Shown here piece by piece: positions 7,956 to 18,139 of a DNA stretch of 58,706 nucleotides. The notes below the pieces were generated by a model that saw only the letters and a program-made list of their open reading frames with translations, was not told where the DNA came from and did not search any database. Origin of the DNA: Rhodococcus jostii NBRC 16295 (GTDB taxonomy: Bacteria > Actinomycetota > Actinomycetes > Mycobacteriales > Mycobacteriaceae); assembly GCF_001894825.1 (NCBI RefSeq), contig NZ_BCWY01000043.1, forward strand, positions 1 through 58,706. Direction: 5' to 3'. Each line of letters starts with the position of its first letter. Positions within the stretch are counted from its first letter, which is position 1. Position numbers and translations under genes: made by a program.

Positions 7956-8330
7956 TCACCTTTCCTGTTCGGCTCCCGTGTGATCGTGATTGTGATAGTG
8001 CGTGGCCCCGATCGTGTGCAGCAATTCGTGCACGGTGTCGTCGGTGAGCCGGTACCGCATCGAGCGGCCGTCCCGCGTCGCCGACACCCATCCCTGATTG
8101 CGGAGCAGCCGCAGGGCGTGGGAGACGGCGGTCCCGGTCATGTCCAGTGCCGCCGCCAGGTCGCCGACGCAGATGTCGGGGGCGTGGTGCAGGCACAGCA
8201 GCAGTCGCAGGCGGTTGCCGTCCGACAGCAGTTCGAACCGGTTGGCCCAACCGTCGATGTCGGGGGTGTGCAGTGCCGCCGCTGCACGCTGAACGTCCTC
8301 GGGGTTCAGGGCGGGGGTGGCGGCCATCAC
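7956..8330 (-). CDS. ArsR/SmtB-family regulator with His-rich tail
   Basis: Winged-helix repressor of 124 residues (GTG 8330 or ATG 8327). The HTH is DLAAALDMTGTAVSHALRLLRNQGWV and the wing is RDGRSMRYRL. Like SmtB it has a single Cys in the alpha3 segment (DICVGDL). The alpha5 region begins with Asp (LTDDTVHELLH), but the usual His positions are Thr, while His residues crowd just after them in THYHNHDH. That suggests a transition-metal sensor with a rearranged site. It is probably co-transcribed with the CoA-transferase. A natural target is the TGAACA-type operator at 1498-1521, but this is inference. Confidence 0.83.
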   Translation of the reverse strand: MMAATPALNPEDVQRAAAALHTPDIDGWANRFELLSDGNRLRLLLCLHHAPDICVGDLAAALDMTGTAVSHALRLLRNQGWVSATRDGRSMRYRLTDDTVHELLHTIGATHYHNHDHTGAEQER

Positions 8331-8402
8331 GTCAGTCTACAAACGCCGCGAACCCGCCCGGCCGTGCATCCATAGGCGATTCCTCACTGTCCGTTCGGCG
8401 CT

Positions 8403-8424
8403 GTGACTTTGTTTCCACAGTCAC
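8403..8424. promoter_or_regulatory. Inverted repeat in the arsR/acyl-CoA ligase intergenic region
   Basis: Arms GTGACT (8403-8408) and AGTCAC (8419-8424) with a 10-base AT-richer spacer, in the 165-base divergent region between the ArsR gene and the acyl-CoA ligase. It is a plausible operator; the regulator is unknown. The rest of the interval also carries GTCGAC-centred repeats. Confidence 0.35.
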
Positions 8425-8495
8425 GCGGGTGGTCGACTGGCAGGACGCGTCACCCGGTTCCCCGGCGGCGTCGACCAGTCATCGAGGAGCGTGAT

Positions 8496-10060
<1,565 letters not shown>

Positions 10061-10064
<4 letters not shown>

Positions 10065-11128
10065 TCGTCACCGAGGACATCGGCACCGTCCAGCGCGAGG
10101 CCTGGGCCGACGGCGTCCTGCCGCCGGTCGAGCAGGTCCGCCCCGGCCTGTGGTCGATCCCGGTGCCGATGCCACGAAACCCGTTGCGCTACGTCCTGAT
10201 CTACGCGCTCGCACTGCCCGACGGCCTCGCGCTGATCGACGTCGGCTGGGATTCCGAGGAGTCCTGGCGGGCCCTCGTCGACGGCATCGCGCAGACCGGA
10301 CACCACGTCACCGACGTCCGGTTCGCTGCGATCACCCATCTGCACCCCGACCATTTCGGTCTCGCGCCCCGACTGCGGGAGGTCAGTGGGGCGGCGCTGG
10401 CCATGCACCACGCGGACGCCGCCCTGCTCGGCCACCATTCACCGGCGGACGTCGCCGACGACGAACAGACGTGGAACACCCAGCTCGCTCAGCTCGGGGC
10501 CCCCACCGGCATCCTCGCCGCCGCCCGCGTCGACCTCGTCCGGTTGGGGCCGGGCGAATCCCTGGATGTCGTACTCGGCGACGGCACGGCGCTGGACCTG
10601 CCCGGCTGGGACCTGCGGGCCGTGTGGACGCCGGGACACACTCCCGGTCACCTGACCTTCGTGGACGACACGAACGGACTGATGTTCAGCGGCGACCACA
10701 TGCTGCCCCGCATCAGCCCCAACATCTCCACCGTCCCGGGCGAGCTGGAGAACCCGCTGCACCGCTATCTGCTGTCACTGCACGCCACCACGTCGATGCC
10801 GGACGGTGAGGTGCTGCCCGCCCACGAGTACCGGTTCCGGGGGATCGGGGACCGCGCCCGGCAGCTGATGGACCATCACGAGGACCGCTTCGGGGAGATC
10901 CTCGCGGCGCTGGACGCCCACCCCGAATCGACGGCCTGGGAGATCTCGACGCGGATCTCGTGGTCGCGGCCGTTCGACACCATGTCCGACCGGCTGCTCC
11001 GGCTCGCGGTCCGCGAAACCCACGCCCACCTGCTCGTCCTGGCCGACCGCGGGAGCATCCGCTCGCTCGGCGGCATCCCCGAACGCTGGACCACCGCACA
11101 CGCGCCGGTCCCTGCTCCCACCCCGTAA
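10061..11128 (+). CDS. Metallo-beta-lactamase-fold hydrolase with winged-helix tail
   Basis: Predicted binuclear zinc hydrolase, 355 residues, probably cytoplasmic as no signal peptide is seen. Metal ligands: H93-x-H95-x-D97-H98 in THLHPDHFG, a His in TPGHTPGH (about 203), Asp in MFSGDH and a C-terminal His in LPAHEYRF. The last 90 residues (DHHEDRFGEILAAL onward) resemble the winged-helix extension of LACTB2-like proteins. GTG 10061 overlaps the ligase stop. Its place between an acyl-CoA ligase and a crotonase suggests action on a CoA thioester or lactone; that is inference. Confidence 0.82.
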
Positions 11129-11140
11129 AGGAAGACATCC

Positions 11141-11902
11141 ATGAGTGTGGTTCTCACCGAATTCACCGACGGCGTCGCCGTCATCACCCTGAACCGGCCG
11201 GAGGCGAAGAACGCCGTCGACCTCGAGGTCGCGAAGGCACTCGCCGCGGCGATCGACGAGTTCGAGGCGCGGTCCGACCTGACGATCGCGATCCTCACCG
11301 GTGCCGGAGGAACGTTCTGCGCGGGTATGGATCTCAAGGCGTTCACGCGCGGGGAGCGGCCGTCGCTGCCCGGGCGCGGGTTCGGCGGACTCACCGAGGC
11401 GCCCCCGACGAAGCCGCTCATCGCAGCGGTCGAGGGCTGGGCGCTGGCCGGCGGTTGCGAGCTGGCGCTGTCGGCCGACCTGATCGTGGCCGCCCGCGAC
11501 GCCAAGTTCGGAATCCCCGAGGTCAAGCGGGGGCTCGCCGCCGCCGCTGGCGGGCTGCTGCGACTGCCGAAGGTGCTGCCCTACCCGATCGCGATGGAGA
11601 TGGCGATCACCGGCGATCCCCTCACCGCCGAGGTCGCGCACGCGCACGGACTCGTCAACCGGGTCACCGAGCCCGGACAAGCCCTGGCCACCGCCCGCGA
11701 ACTGGCGGCGCGGGTCGCCGCGAACGGCCCCCTCGCGGTGCGGGCCACCAAACAGGTCGTCGCGATGTCGGTCGGCTACACCGACCCCGACGCCTTCACC
11801 GCGCAACGCCGCTTCCTCGACCCGGTGTTCGCGTCCGACGACGCCCAGGAGGGTGCACGTGCCTTCGCGGAGAAACGCCCGCCGGTGTGGCGTGGCCGCT
11901 AG
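11141..11902 (+). CDS. Enoyl-CoA hydratase/isomerase family protein
   Basis: Crotonase of 253 residues acting on acyl-CoA intermediates. It has the oxyanion-hole segments FCAGMDLKAF (about 57-66) and AGGCELALSADL, and both catalytic glutamates of true hydratases: one in GGCELA and one in IPEVKRGL. A ribosome site AAGGAAGA precedes ATG 11141, 12 bases after the hydrolase gene. The C-terminal EKRPPVWRGR is typical of the family. It probably performs the hydration step of the pathway started by the upstream ligase. Confidence 0.85.
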   Translation: MSVVLTEFTDGVAVITLNRPEAKNAVDLEVAKALAAAIDEFEARSDLTIAILTGAGGTFCAGMDLKAFTRGERPSLPGRGFGGLTEAPPTKPLIAAVEGWALAGGCELALSADLIVAARDAKFGIPEVKRGLAAAAGGLLRLPKVLPYPIAMEMAITGDPLTAEVAHAHGLVNRVTEPGQALATARELAARVAANGPLAVRATKQVVAMSVGYTDPDAFTAQRRFLDPVFASDDAQEGARAFAEKRPPVWRGR

Positions 11903-11949
11903 CCGCGCGTTCGGGCCGGACCGCATGTCCGCTTCCGTACGATGACCGC

Positions 11950-12837
11950 GTGGACCTGCATCTCGTCACCTACTTCGTCGCGGTAGTCGATCACGGCGGG
12001 ATCACCAGGGCCGCGCAGTCCCTCTACATCTCGCAACCGTCGCTGTCGCAGGCCATCCGCACTCTGGAACGTCGGCTCGGGGTCACCCTGTTCGATCGCA
12101 CCGGTCGGCGTCTCGAGCTGACCGAGGACGGGCGGACGCTCGATGTGGCGGCCCGGCGCATCCTCGCCGACGTCGAGCGCGCCAAGGCCAAGGTCGCGGC
12201 GGTGCGGGAACTCGTCTCCGGCCGTGTCGACGTCGTCACCTACTCGGCGTTCTCGATCGATCCGATCGTCGACCTGGTGCGCCGGTTCCGTGAGGAGTAC
12301 CCGCACGTCATGGTGCGTGTCATCGACGGCGACGGCCCCACCGGCGTCCTCGGTGCGCTGCGCCGCGGCGAGGCCGAACTCGGGGTGATCGATATGTCCG
12401 TCGACCACAGTGCCCTGCGGTCCGTCCCGATCGGCGACCAGGAGTTGGTGCTCGCCCTGCCCGACGAGCTCGCCGAGTCCCTCCCCGATCCGGTGCCCCG
12501 CTCGGCCCTCCGTGACATTCCGCTGATTCAGGATCTCGGGGACAAGAGCAACGCTGCGTTGATCGCGGAGCTCGTCGGCGGCACCGCGAACGTCGTCATC
12601 GACTGTGCGCATCCGAGCGCCTCGTGGGAGCTGGTGATGCGGGGCGCCGGGGCCACCGTCCTGCCCCGCCTGGTCGCCGAGGAACAGTTGCGCGGGGTCT
12701 CGATCCGGTCGCTGTCGCCGAAGCTGACCCGCCCGGTCGGTCTCGTCCAGCGGTCCGGCCCGGGGTCGCCGGCTGCGGCGGCGTTCGTCGAGATCGCGCA
12801 GAACACCCGGACCACCGGCACGCGAGCGAGGAACTGA
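11950..12837 (+). CDS. LysR-family regulator 1
   Basis: LysR-type transcriptional regulator, 295 residues from GTG 11950. The N-terminal HTH covers about residues 1-60 (GGITRAAQSLYISQPSLSQ), followed by the linker helix and a type-2 periplasmic-binding-like effector domain from about 90. It shares strand and close spacing with the ligase-hydrolase-crotonase genes and is followed 4 bases later by a second LysR gene. It probably controls this catabolic cluster in response to a pathway acid or acyl-CoA. Confidence 0.87.
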   Translation: MDLHLVTYFVAVVDHGGITRAAQSLYISQPSLSQAIRTLERRLGVTLFDRTGRRLELTEDGRTLDVAARRILADVERAKAKVAAVRELVSGRVDVVTYSAFSIDPIVDLVRRFREEYPHVMVRVIDGDGPTGVLGALRRGEAELGVIDMSVDHSALRSVPIGDQELVLALPDELAESLPDPVPRSALRDIPLIQDLGDKSNAALIAELVGGTANVVIDCAHPSASWELVMRGAGATVLPRLVAEEQLRGVSIRSLSPKLTRPVGLVQRSGPGSPAAAAFVEIAQNTRTTGTRARN

Positions 12838-12841
12838 GCAC

Positions 12842-13735
12842 ATGGAGTTGCGTCAGGTCGAGTACTTCCTCGCCGTCGTCGAAAACGAGGGCATCAACGG
12901 GGCTGCCGCGTCGCTCGGCGTCGCCCAGCCCACCATCTCGCAGGCGCTGCGTGGACTCGAACGGGAACTCGGGGTGCAGTTGTTCCACCGCATCGGCAGG
13001 GGCATGGTGCTCAGCGCGGCCGGACGCAGCATGGTTGGGCCCAGCAGGCAGATCCTGCGGGACGTCACCGCGGTCGAGGACCTCCTCGCCACCTCCGACG
13101 GGGCACTCGCGGGCCGGCTGGACATCATGACCTTCCCGGCGCTGGCGCTCGGTCCCGTCGTGGACCTCGTCACCGAATTCCGCCGGTCCCACCCGAACGT
13201 GTCGGTGCGGTTGGGCGAGTTGAAGGACGAGTCCCAGGCCGGATCGCTGATCGAGGACGGCCACTGCGAATTCGTGGTGGCGCACTTCCCGCTCGACGAT
13301 GCCGGCCTGGACGTCGTCGAACTCGGCGAGCAGGAATACTGGCTCGTGTATCCGCCGGGCACCGACGTGCCGGAAGGTACGGTCCCGTTGTCGGCGTTAC
13401 CCGACATCCCCATGGTCTTCGTCCCCCGCGGCCATTCCGTCGCGAACGAGATCGAGGAGTCGATTCGTCACGCCGGGGCACGCCCTCGCCTCGCGGCGCT
13501 GTCGGAGCACCGCGAGGCGCGACTTCCGTTGGTACTGGCCGGGATCGGCGGAACCCTGCTGGAACGGTCGATCGCGGAGGCCGCCCGGGACCGCGCGGTG
13601 GTCCGCCCGGTGGAGCCGAAGGTGGCCCGCACGTTCGGGATCGCATTCGATCCCGACATGCTCTCCCCCGCAGGGCAGGCGTTCGTCGAACTGGTGCGGG
13701 CGCGCACCTCGGGCGACGGGCGCCCGCTTACATGA
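12842..13735 (+). CDS. LysR-family regulator 2
   Basis: Second LysR-type regulator, 297 residues. HTH at about 1-60 ([21 protein letters not shown] start) and effector-binding domain from about 90. It is clearly paralogous to the preceding gene in layout but divergent in the effector domain (short anchors such as [18 protein letters not shown] versus VDVVTYSAFSIDPIVDLV align). Its 3' end overlaps the convergent SDR gene by 8 bases, so there is no room for a terminator. Confidence 0.87.
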   Translation: MELRQVEYFLAVVENEGINGAAASLGVAQPTISQALRGLERELGVQLFHRIGRGMVLSAAGRSMVGPSRQILRDVTAVEDLLATSDGALAGRLDIMTFPALALGPVVDLVTEFRRSHPNVSVRLGELKDESQAGSLIEDGHCEFVVAHFPLDDAGLDVVELGEQEYWLVYPPGTDVPEGTVPLSALPDIPMVFVPRGHSVANEIEESIRHAGARPRLAALSEHREARLPLVLAGIGGTLLERSIAEAARDRAVVRPVEPKVARTFGIAFDPDMLSPAGQAFVELVRARTSGDGRPLT

Positions 13736-14468
13736 ACCGTCCGCCGGTGACCTCGAGAAGCGTGCCCGTCATGTAGGACGAGAGATCCGACGCCAGGAAC
13801 AGCGCGACGTTCGCGACCTCGCCGGGCTCACCCGCGCGGCCCATGGGGATCTCGCTCATCTTCTGGTCCCACGCCTTCTGCGGCATCGCCTCGGTCATGG
13901 CCGACCGGATCAGTCCCGGCGCAATCGCGTTGACCCGCACACCGTGGTGCGCGAGTTCCTTCGCGGCGGCCTTGCTGAGTCCGACGATGCCCGCCTTGGC
14001 CGCGGAGTAGTTGGTCTGCCCGACCATGCCGACCTTGCCGGACAGCGACGAGATGTTGACGATCGCGCCGCGCTTGGCCTCGCGCATGATGGCGGCGGCC
14101 TTGCGCGTGCCGTTCCAGGTGCCCTTCAAGTGCACGTCGATGACCAGGTCGAACTCGTTCTCGGTCATGGTGCGCATGGTCGCGTCCCGGGTGATGCCCG
14201 CGTTGTTCACCATCACGTCGAGCGAGCCGAACCGGTCGACGGCTGCCGCCAGCAGGGTGTCGACCTGCTCCGAGTGCACGACGTTGCAGCGGACGGCGTG
14301 CGCGACTTCGGCGCCTCCCAGCTTCTCGGCGGCGGCGGTGGCCGCATCGAGATCGACGTCGCCGATGACGACCCTCGCGCCTGCCTCGACGAAGGTCCGG
14401 GCGATCTCGAACCCGATGCCCTGGGCGCCTCCGGTGACGACGGCTGTGCGGTTGGCGAGCAGTTCCAT
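13728..14468 (-). CDS. SDR-family oxidoreductase, FabG-like
   Basis: Short-chain dehydrogenase/reductase, 246 residues. Cofactor motif TGGAQGIG (about 12-19), NNAG (about 88), Ser in NISSLSG and catalytic YSAAK (about 153-157). The length, [13 protein letters not shown] and [11 protein letters not shown] are typical of 3-oxoacyl-[ACP/CoA] reductases. It is last in a minus-strand run of SDR, two Dabb proteins and this gene. In a catabolic cluster it more likely oxidises a 3-hydroxyacyl-CoA or similar alcohol than serves fatty-acid synthesis. Confidence 0.83.
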   Translation of the reverse strand: MELLANRTAVVTGGAQGIGFEIARTFVEAGARVVIGDVDLDAATAAAEKLGGAEVAHAVRCNVVHSEQVDTLLAAAVDRFGSLDVMVNNAGITRDATMRTMTENEFDLVIDVHLKGTWNGTRKAAAIMREAKRGAIVNISSLSGKVGMVGQTNYSAAKAGIVGLSKAAAKELAHHGVRVNAIAPGLIRSAMTEAMPQKAWDQKMSEIPMGRAGEPGEVANVALFLASDLSSYMTGTLLEVTGGRFM

Positions 14469-14547
14469 GGGAGTCCCTTTCACATGACGACCTGCTGAAT
14501 ATAGCGGCGGCAACACACCGTCAGCGGGCTCGGCCCATCGGGATCTC

Positions 14548-15228
14548 CTATGGCGAGTGTGGGCCGATTCGTATGGGACGCGGGGCGGGCAGCGGAGAGA
14601 TGGTCGTGCCGTCGATCGCACAGAAGCTGTGGCACAGCCGGGTGACGATCCGCGGCCCGCGTTCGGGATCGAACCACCGATCGATGTGCGCCCAGTGATA
14701 GGGGTGCGTCATGTACGGCCCGAGCAGTCCGCCCACGTTCGCGTACTCCTGCTCCCAGACGTGGGTCCACCGGGCCGAACCGCCCGATTCGTGCACCCGG
14801 CTCAGCTGCGACGCCCCGATCGTGCGGATGTACTGCGGCATGGCCCGTGTCTCGGCCTCGAACCGCTCCACGACCGCCGGGTCGACCGCATCGTCCACCG
14901 CCACCAGCAGCGTCCGGTACACGGTCGGCGGGCCGTCACCGCGTGCGGGCGTCGCGACACCCGTGTACGCGACGCTGTCGACGTGCCCGACCTCCGGGAC
15001 GCACAAGACCGCCGCGATCTCGGATTCGGCAGCGCGCCAGTGGGATTCGTCGTCGAAGTGGAGGTGCACCATGAGGTCGCCCCCGTTGATCCCGCCGGGC
15101 AGCGTCGGTGTCGCGAGCACAGAGCGGGCCCGGGAGGCGGCGACCTCGTGCAGCCTGGCGGCCAACGACGTGCTGGTGGCGGGATCCGCATCGGCGACCA
15201 GGTGAACGAGCTCAGTGACCTTGAACAT
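14548..15228 (-). CDS. Double Dabb (dimeric alpha/beta-barrel) protein
   Basis: Protein of 226 residues with two ferredoxin-like halves of the stress-responsive/Dabb type. Half one is about 1-110 ([10 protein letters not shown], then [19 protein letters not shown]). Half two is about 115-210, with the family ending [21 protein letters not shown] in which Tyr and the two His of [12 protein letters not shown] are conserved features. ATG 15228 has GGAGGGGGCGGG upstream. It overlaps the previous gene by 17 bases, so translation is coupled. Dabb folds include cyclases, monooxygenases and decarboxylases; the actual reaction is unknown. Confidence 0.65.
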   Translation of the reverse strand: MFKVTELVHLVADADPATSTSLAARLHEVAASRARSVLATPTLPGGINGGDLMVHLHFDDESHWRAAESEIAAVLCVPEVGHVDSVAYTGVATPARGDGPPTVYRTLLVAVDDAVDPAVVERFEAETRAMPQYIRTIGASQLSRVHESGGSARWTHVWEQEYANVGGLLGPYMTHPYHWAHIDRWFDPERGPRIVTRLCHSFCAIDGTTISPLPAPRPIRIGPHSP

Positions 15229-15574
15229 CGCCCGCCCCCTCCATGTCGGCGGGTGAGCAGGACACTGTGCGCCGCCGGCTCGTGAGGAGCTCGTCGGCAT
15301 CAGCCCACCAGCGGAGCACCTCCGCGTCGTGGCGGGCGAGAAGGCTCTGCTGCCACCACGCGCGAGCGCCCCGCACGGTCCAGCTGACGGTCAGGGAGTT
15401 CGACTGCTCTTCCAGCCATACCGGTGGGGCGACGAGCACGCGGTCGAGCGTCAGGCCGCGCGCAATCGCGCCGGGCGCATAGCGCTCCATGTATGCGGCG
15501 AGAAATGCGCGAGCCCCGCCGGGTGCGACCACCATCTCGTCGACAACGAAGACGAGCGAGTCCGATGTGTCCAT
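15212..15574 (-). CDS. Small conserved alpha/beta-barrel-like protein
   Basis: Protein of 120 residues, not assigned to a family with certainty. The pattern of strand (LVFVVDEMVVAPGGARAFL), helix, APPVWLEEQSNSLTVSWTV strand and WWQQSL...RHDAEVLRWWADAD helix resembles a single Dabb/NIPSNAP-like unit. GAGGAG directly precedes ATG 15574, 4 bases after the SDR stop, and the 3' end overlaps the double-Dabb gene by 17 bases. Overlaps on both sides show a tight operon, so it probably works with the SDR and the double-Dabb protein. Confidence 0.6.
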   Translation of the reverse strand: MDTSDSLVFVVDEMVVAPGGARAFLAAYMERYAPGAIARGLTLDRVLVAPPVWLEEQSNSLTVSWTVRGARAWWQQSLLARHDAEVLRWWADADELLTSRRRTVSCSPADMEGAGDVQGH

Positions 15575-15578
15575 CTCC

Positions 15579-16388
15579 TCACGCCTTCTGCGTCTGGCCG
15601 GCGTCGACGACCAGCTCGGTTCCGGTGACGTATCGGGATTCCTCGGAGGCCAGGAACAGCACGGCGTTGCTGACGTCGACGGCGTCCACCCACGGGATGG
15701 GCAGCAGATTCCGTTCGGCCAGTACCCGTCTCGCATCCGAGTCGGTCGGATTCTCGAGGTCGGGGCACAGGCGCGCGAGGGTGGCGGGATCGAACGTCGC
15801 CGAGGTGCCCACGGCCCCCGGGTGCACCGTGTTCACCCGGATCGAGCGTGGCCCGAGTTCGTGGGCCAGGGTGCGCGCCAATCCCACCGCCCCGTGCTTG
15901 GCGGCGGAGTAGTGCGCGCGGCCGGGGTTCGCGCGGACCCCGGCGGTGGAGCCGACGATGATCACCGATCCCCCGGCACCGCTGGGCATCCGAGGCACGG
16001 CCGCTCGCACGGTGTTCCAGACTCCGGTGAGGTTGACGTCCAGCGACCGCTGCCACGTCTGGTCGCCGATCGTCCAGGCCGGGCCGGGAGAGTCGCAGAG
16101 TCCGGCATTGGCGACCACGACGTCGATGCGGCCGAATTCGGCGGCCGCGGCCGCGCTCGCGTCCCGCAGCGCCGCGAAGTCCCGCACATCCGCGGTCCGG
16201 GTCGAGACCCGACGGCCGAGGGCGCCGACCAGGTCGGCCGTCTCGGCCAGCCCCCGCTCGGACTCCGCCCCGGGAAGGTCGACGGCGACGATGTCGGCGC
16301 CTTCCTCGGCGAGGCGCTGCGCGTGCGCACGCCCCATGCCCCGGGCCGCACCGGTGATGAGTACTACCTTGCCCGCCATGCGCGACAT
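15579..16388 (-). CDS. Mycofactocin-type SDR family oxidoreductase
   Basis: Short-chain dehydrogenase, 269 residues. The glycine motif TGAARGMGRAHAQRLAEEGA and the following DIVAVDL strand match the mycofactocin-associated SDR group (carveol-dehydrogenase-like), whose NAD is held tightly and re-oxidised through mycofactocin. Catalytic Ser lies in VGSTAGV, and Tyr/Lys in YSAAKHG (about 165-170). It has the insert before the C-terminus (LCPDLENPTDSDAR) usual for that group. It heads an operon with two alpha/beta-barrel proteins and a FabG-like SDR. Its ribosome-binding site lies within a perfect hairpin. Likely substrate: an alicyclic or terpenoid-like alcohol. Confidence 0.8.
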   Translation of the reverse strand: MSRMAGKVVLITGAARGMGRAHAQRLAEEGADIVAVDLPGAESERGLAETADLVGALGRRVSTRTADVRDFAALRDASAAAAAEFGRIDVVVANAGLCDSPGPAWTIGDQTWQRSLDVNLTGVWNTVRAAVPRMPSGAGGSVIIVGSTAGVRANPGRAHYSAAKHGAVGLARTLAHELGPRSIRVNTVHPGAVGTSATFDPATLARLCPDLENPTDSDARRVLAERNLLPIPWVDAVDVSNAVLFLASEESRYVTGTELVVDAGQTQKA

Positions 16389-16395
16389 CGGCGCT

Positions 16396-16432
16396 CCCTT
16401 CTCCCCCGACCAGGACGGTAGGGGGAGAAGGG
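16396..16432 (-). promoter_or_regulatory. Hairpin covering the ribosome-binding site of the mycofactocin-type SDR
   Basis: Perfect 12-bp inverted repeat: CCCTTCTCCCCC at 16396-16407 and GGGGGAGAAGGG at 16421-16432 on the plus strand, 13-base loop. In the minus-strand mRNA the 3' arm is GGGGGAGAAGGG, ending 7 bases before the AUG at 16388. The whole Shine-Dalgarno region is therefore paired. Confidence 0.6.
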
Positions 16433-16487
16433 CACACCTGACAGAGGTGCTTCCACCCAGCGGGAGAGTGACGGACCCCCGAGGACG

Positions 16488-18122
16488 CTAGGTCGTCGCG
16501 GCGGCGAGACGGACACGCAGTTCCGTCTTGAGGATCTTCCCGACCGCCGACGTCGGCAACCGGTCGACGACCACGACATCACGGACCTTCTTGTACGGCA
16601 ACACTCGTTCGGCCACGAACGCGGACACCGCGTCCGCGTCGACCGTCGCTCCCGGCGTCGGCACGACGAACGCCACCGGCTCCTGGCCGACGCTGCCGGC
16701 CTCCCGGCCGACGACGGCGGCCGAGGACACGTCCGGATGCGAGACGAGGATCTCCTCGAGCTCACGCGGATAGACGTTGTACCCCTTGTAGATCAGCATG
16801 TCCTTGGTGCGGTCGCAGATGAACAGGTACCCGTCCTCGTCGGCGTAGGCGATGTCGCCGGTGTCGAGCCAGCCGTCGACGTACTGCTGCGCCGTGATCT
16901 CCGGATGGTTCAGGTAGCCGTCCGTCACCTGCGGTCCGCGAACCCACAACTTGCCGCGTTCACCGACGGCGAGCACCACCCCGGAATCGTCCTGGGCCCG
17001 GATCTGCACCTCGGTGTCGAACACCGGCAGTCCTACGCTGCCGACCTTGTACGCGACAGCGCCGGTCAGCGGCGCCGAGGCCACCAGGCAGGTGCCCTCG
17101 GTCAGGCCGTATCCCTCGACGACACTCGCCGAGGGGAAGGCCCGGCCCAGTGCCTCGAGTGTCACGTGGTCGATCGGTGCCGCGCCGGAGGAGACCACGC
17201 GCACCGAATCGGTGTCGCGGGTCGCGGCGTCGGGATGGGTGGCGACGGCGTGCCACATCGCCGGGCTCCCGGTGATGTACGTGGCGCGGTGCGTCTCGAT
17301 CAGTTCCAGCATGCGGCCGGGCTCGAACCGCCCGGCGAACACCTGCGTCGCCCCGCAGAGCAGCAGGAACGACAGGTTGATCAGCGCGTGGGCGTGGAAC
17401 AGCGGCGAGACGACGACGGTGGCTCCGACGCCGGGCACGACACCGCGGTCCTCGAGACCCTCGATGGGGCGCAACTCGATTCCGCCGTCGGCACCGGCAC
17501 CTACTTCGTGTCCCGCCCGCCAGGCGATCATCTGGGTCACGTTGGCGACGACGTTGCGGTGCAGCACCCGCACTCCCTTCGACACCCCGGTGGTCCCGCC
17601 CGTGTAGGCGAGGTGGGCGACGTCGTCCCCCGACACCCTCGGGACGAAGGGCCCGCAGGCGTACCCGGACACGAACTCCGCGAACCCGAACTGACCGCGT
17701 CCCGTGCCGGCGGCAAGTCCGGCCACCACGGTCGTGCGGACGGTGGTGCCCCCGGCCGCCTCGGTGAGGGTGCCCAGTTGCCCGGGCTGGGTGACCGCCG
17801 CGACCGCTCCCGTGTCCAGGATCTGCGCGCGCAGACCGGGGGCGGGTTGCAGCGGGTTGACCAGGGTGACGGTCGCCCCGGCACGCAACGCGCCGTAGTA
17901 GGCCACGACGAACTCGACGCAATTGCCGAGGTGCAGGAGTACCACGTCGCGCTCGGTCACCCCCGCGTCCCGCAACGCCGCCGCGAAGGCACCCGACCGC
18001 TGGTCCAGTTCGCGGTAGGTGCACACCGTGTCGCCGTCGACCACGGCGGGCCGGTCGCCGTACAGGTTCGCCATGCTCGACGGAAACGCCGCCATCGTCA
18101 GTTCCGGGTAGTGCAGTTTCAC
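16488..18122 (-). CDS. Acyl-CoA synthetase (AMP-forming)
   Basis: Predicted acyl-CoA ligase, 544 residues from GTG 18122 (AGAGGACC ribosome site). Motifs: P-loop YTGGTTGVSKGV (about 190-200), in which Gly replaces the usual Ser; FHAHALINL; YGLTEGT; the DTGDIAYAD hinge; and the C-terminal Lys in SAVGKILKT. It belongs with the SDR and thiolase upstream on the same strand, forming an activation plus beta-oxidation set. Likely substrate is a medium-chain or cyclic acid; it cannot be fixed from sequence. Confidence 0.85.
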   Translation of the reverse strand: MKLHYPELTMAAFPSSMANLYGDRPAVVDGDTVCTYRELDQRSGAFAAALRDAGVTERDVVLLHLGNCVEFVVAYYGALRAGATVTLVNPLQPAPGLRAQILDTGAVAAVTQPGQLGTLTEAAGGTTVRTTVVAGLAAGTGRGQFGFAEFVSGYACGPFVPRVSGDDVAHLAYTGGTTGVSKGVRVLHRNVVANVTQMIAWRAGHEVGAGADGGIELRPIEGLEDRGVVPGVGATVVVSPLFHAHALINLSFLLLCGATQVFAGRFEPGRMLELIETHRATYITGSPAMWHAVATHPDAATRDTDSVRVVSSGAAPIDHVTLEALGRAFPSASVVEGYGLTEGTCLVASAPLTGAVAYKVGSVGLPVFDTEVQIRAQDDSGVVLAVGERGKLWVRGPQVTDGYLNHPEITAQQYVDGWLDTGDIAYADEDGYLFICDRTKDMLIYKGYNVYPRELEEILVSHPDVSSAAVVGREAGSVGQEPVAFVVPTPGATVDADAVSAFVAERVLPYKKVRDVVVVDRLPTSAVGKILKTELRVRLAAATT

Positions 18123-18139
18123 GTTCGGTCCTCTGTTCG

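Noticed and set aside
13728..14468. FabG-like SDR as the fatty-acid synthesis FabG
   Set aside because: No fatty-acid synthesis neighbours are present; it ends a catabolic SDR/Dabb operon, so the gene symbol was withheld.
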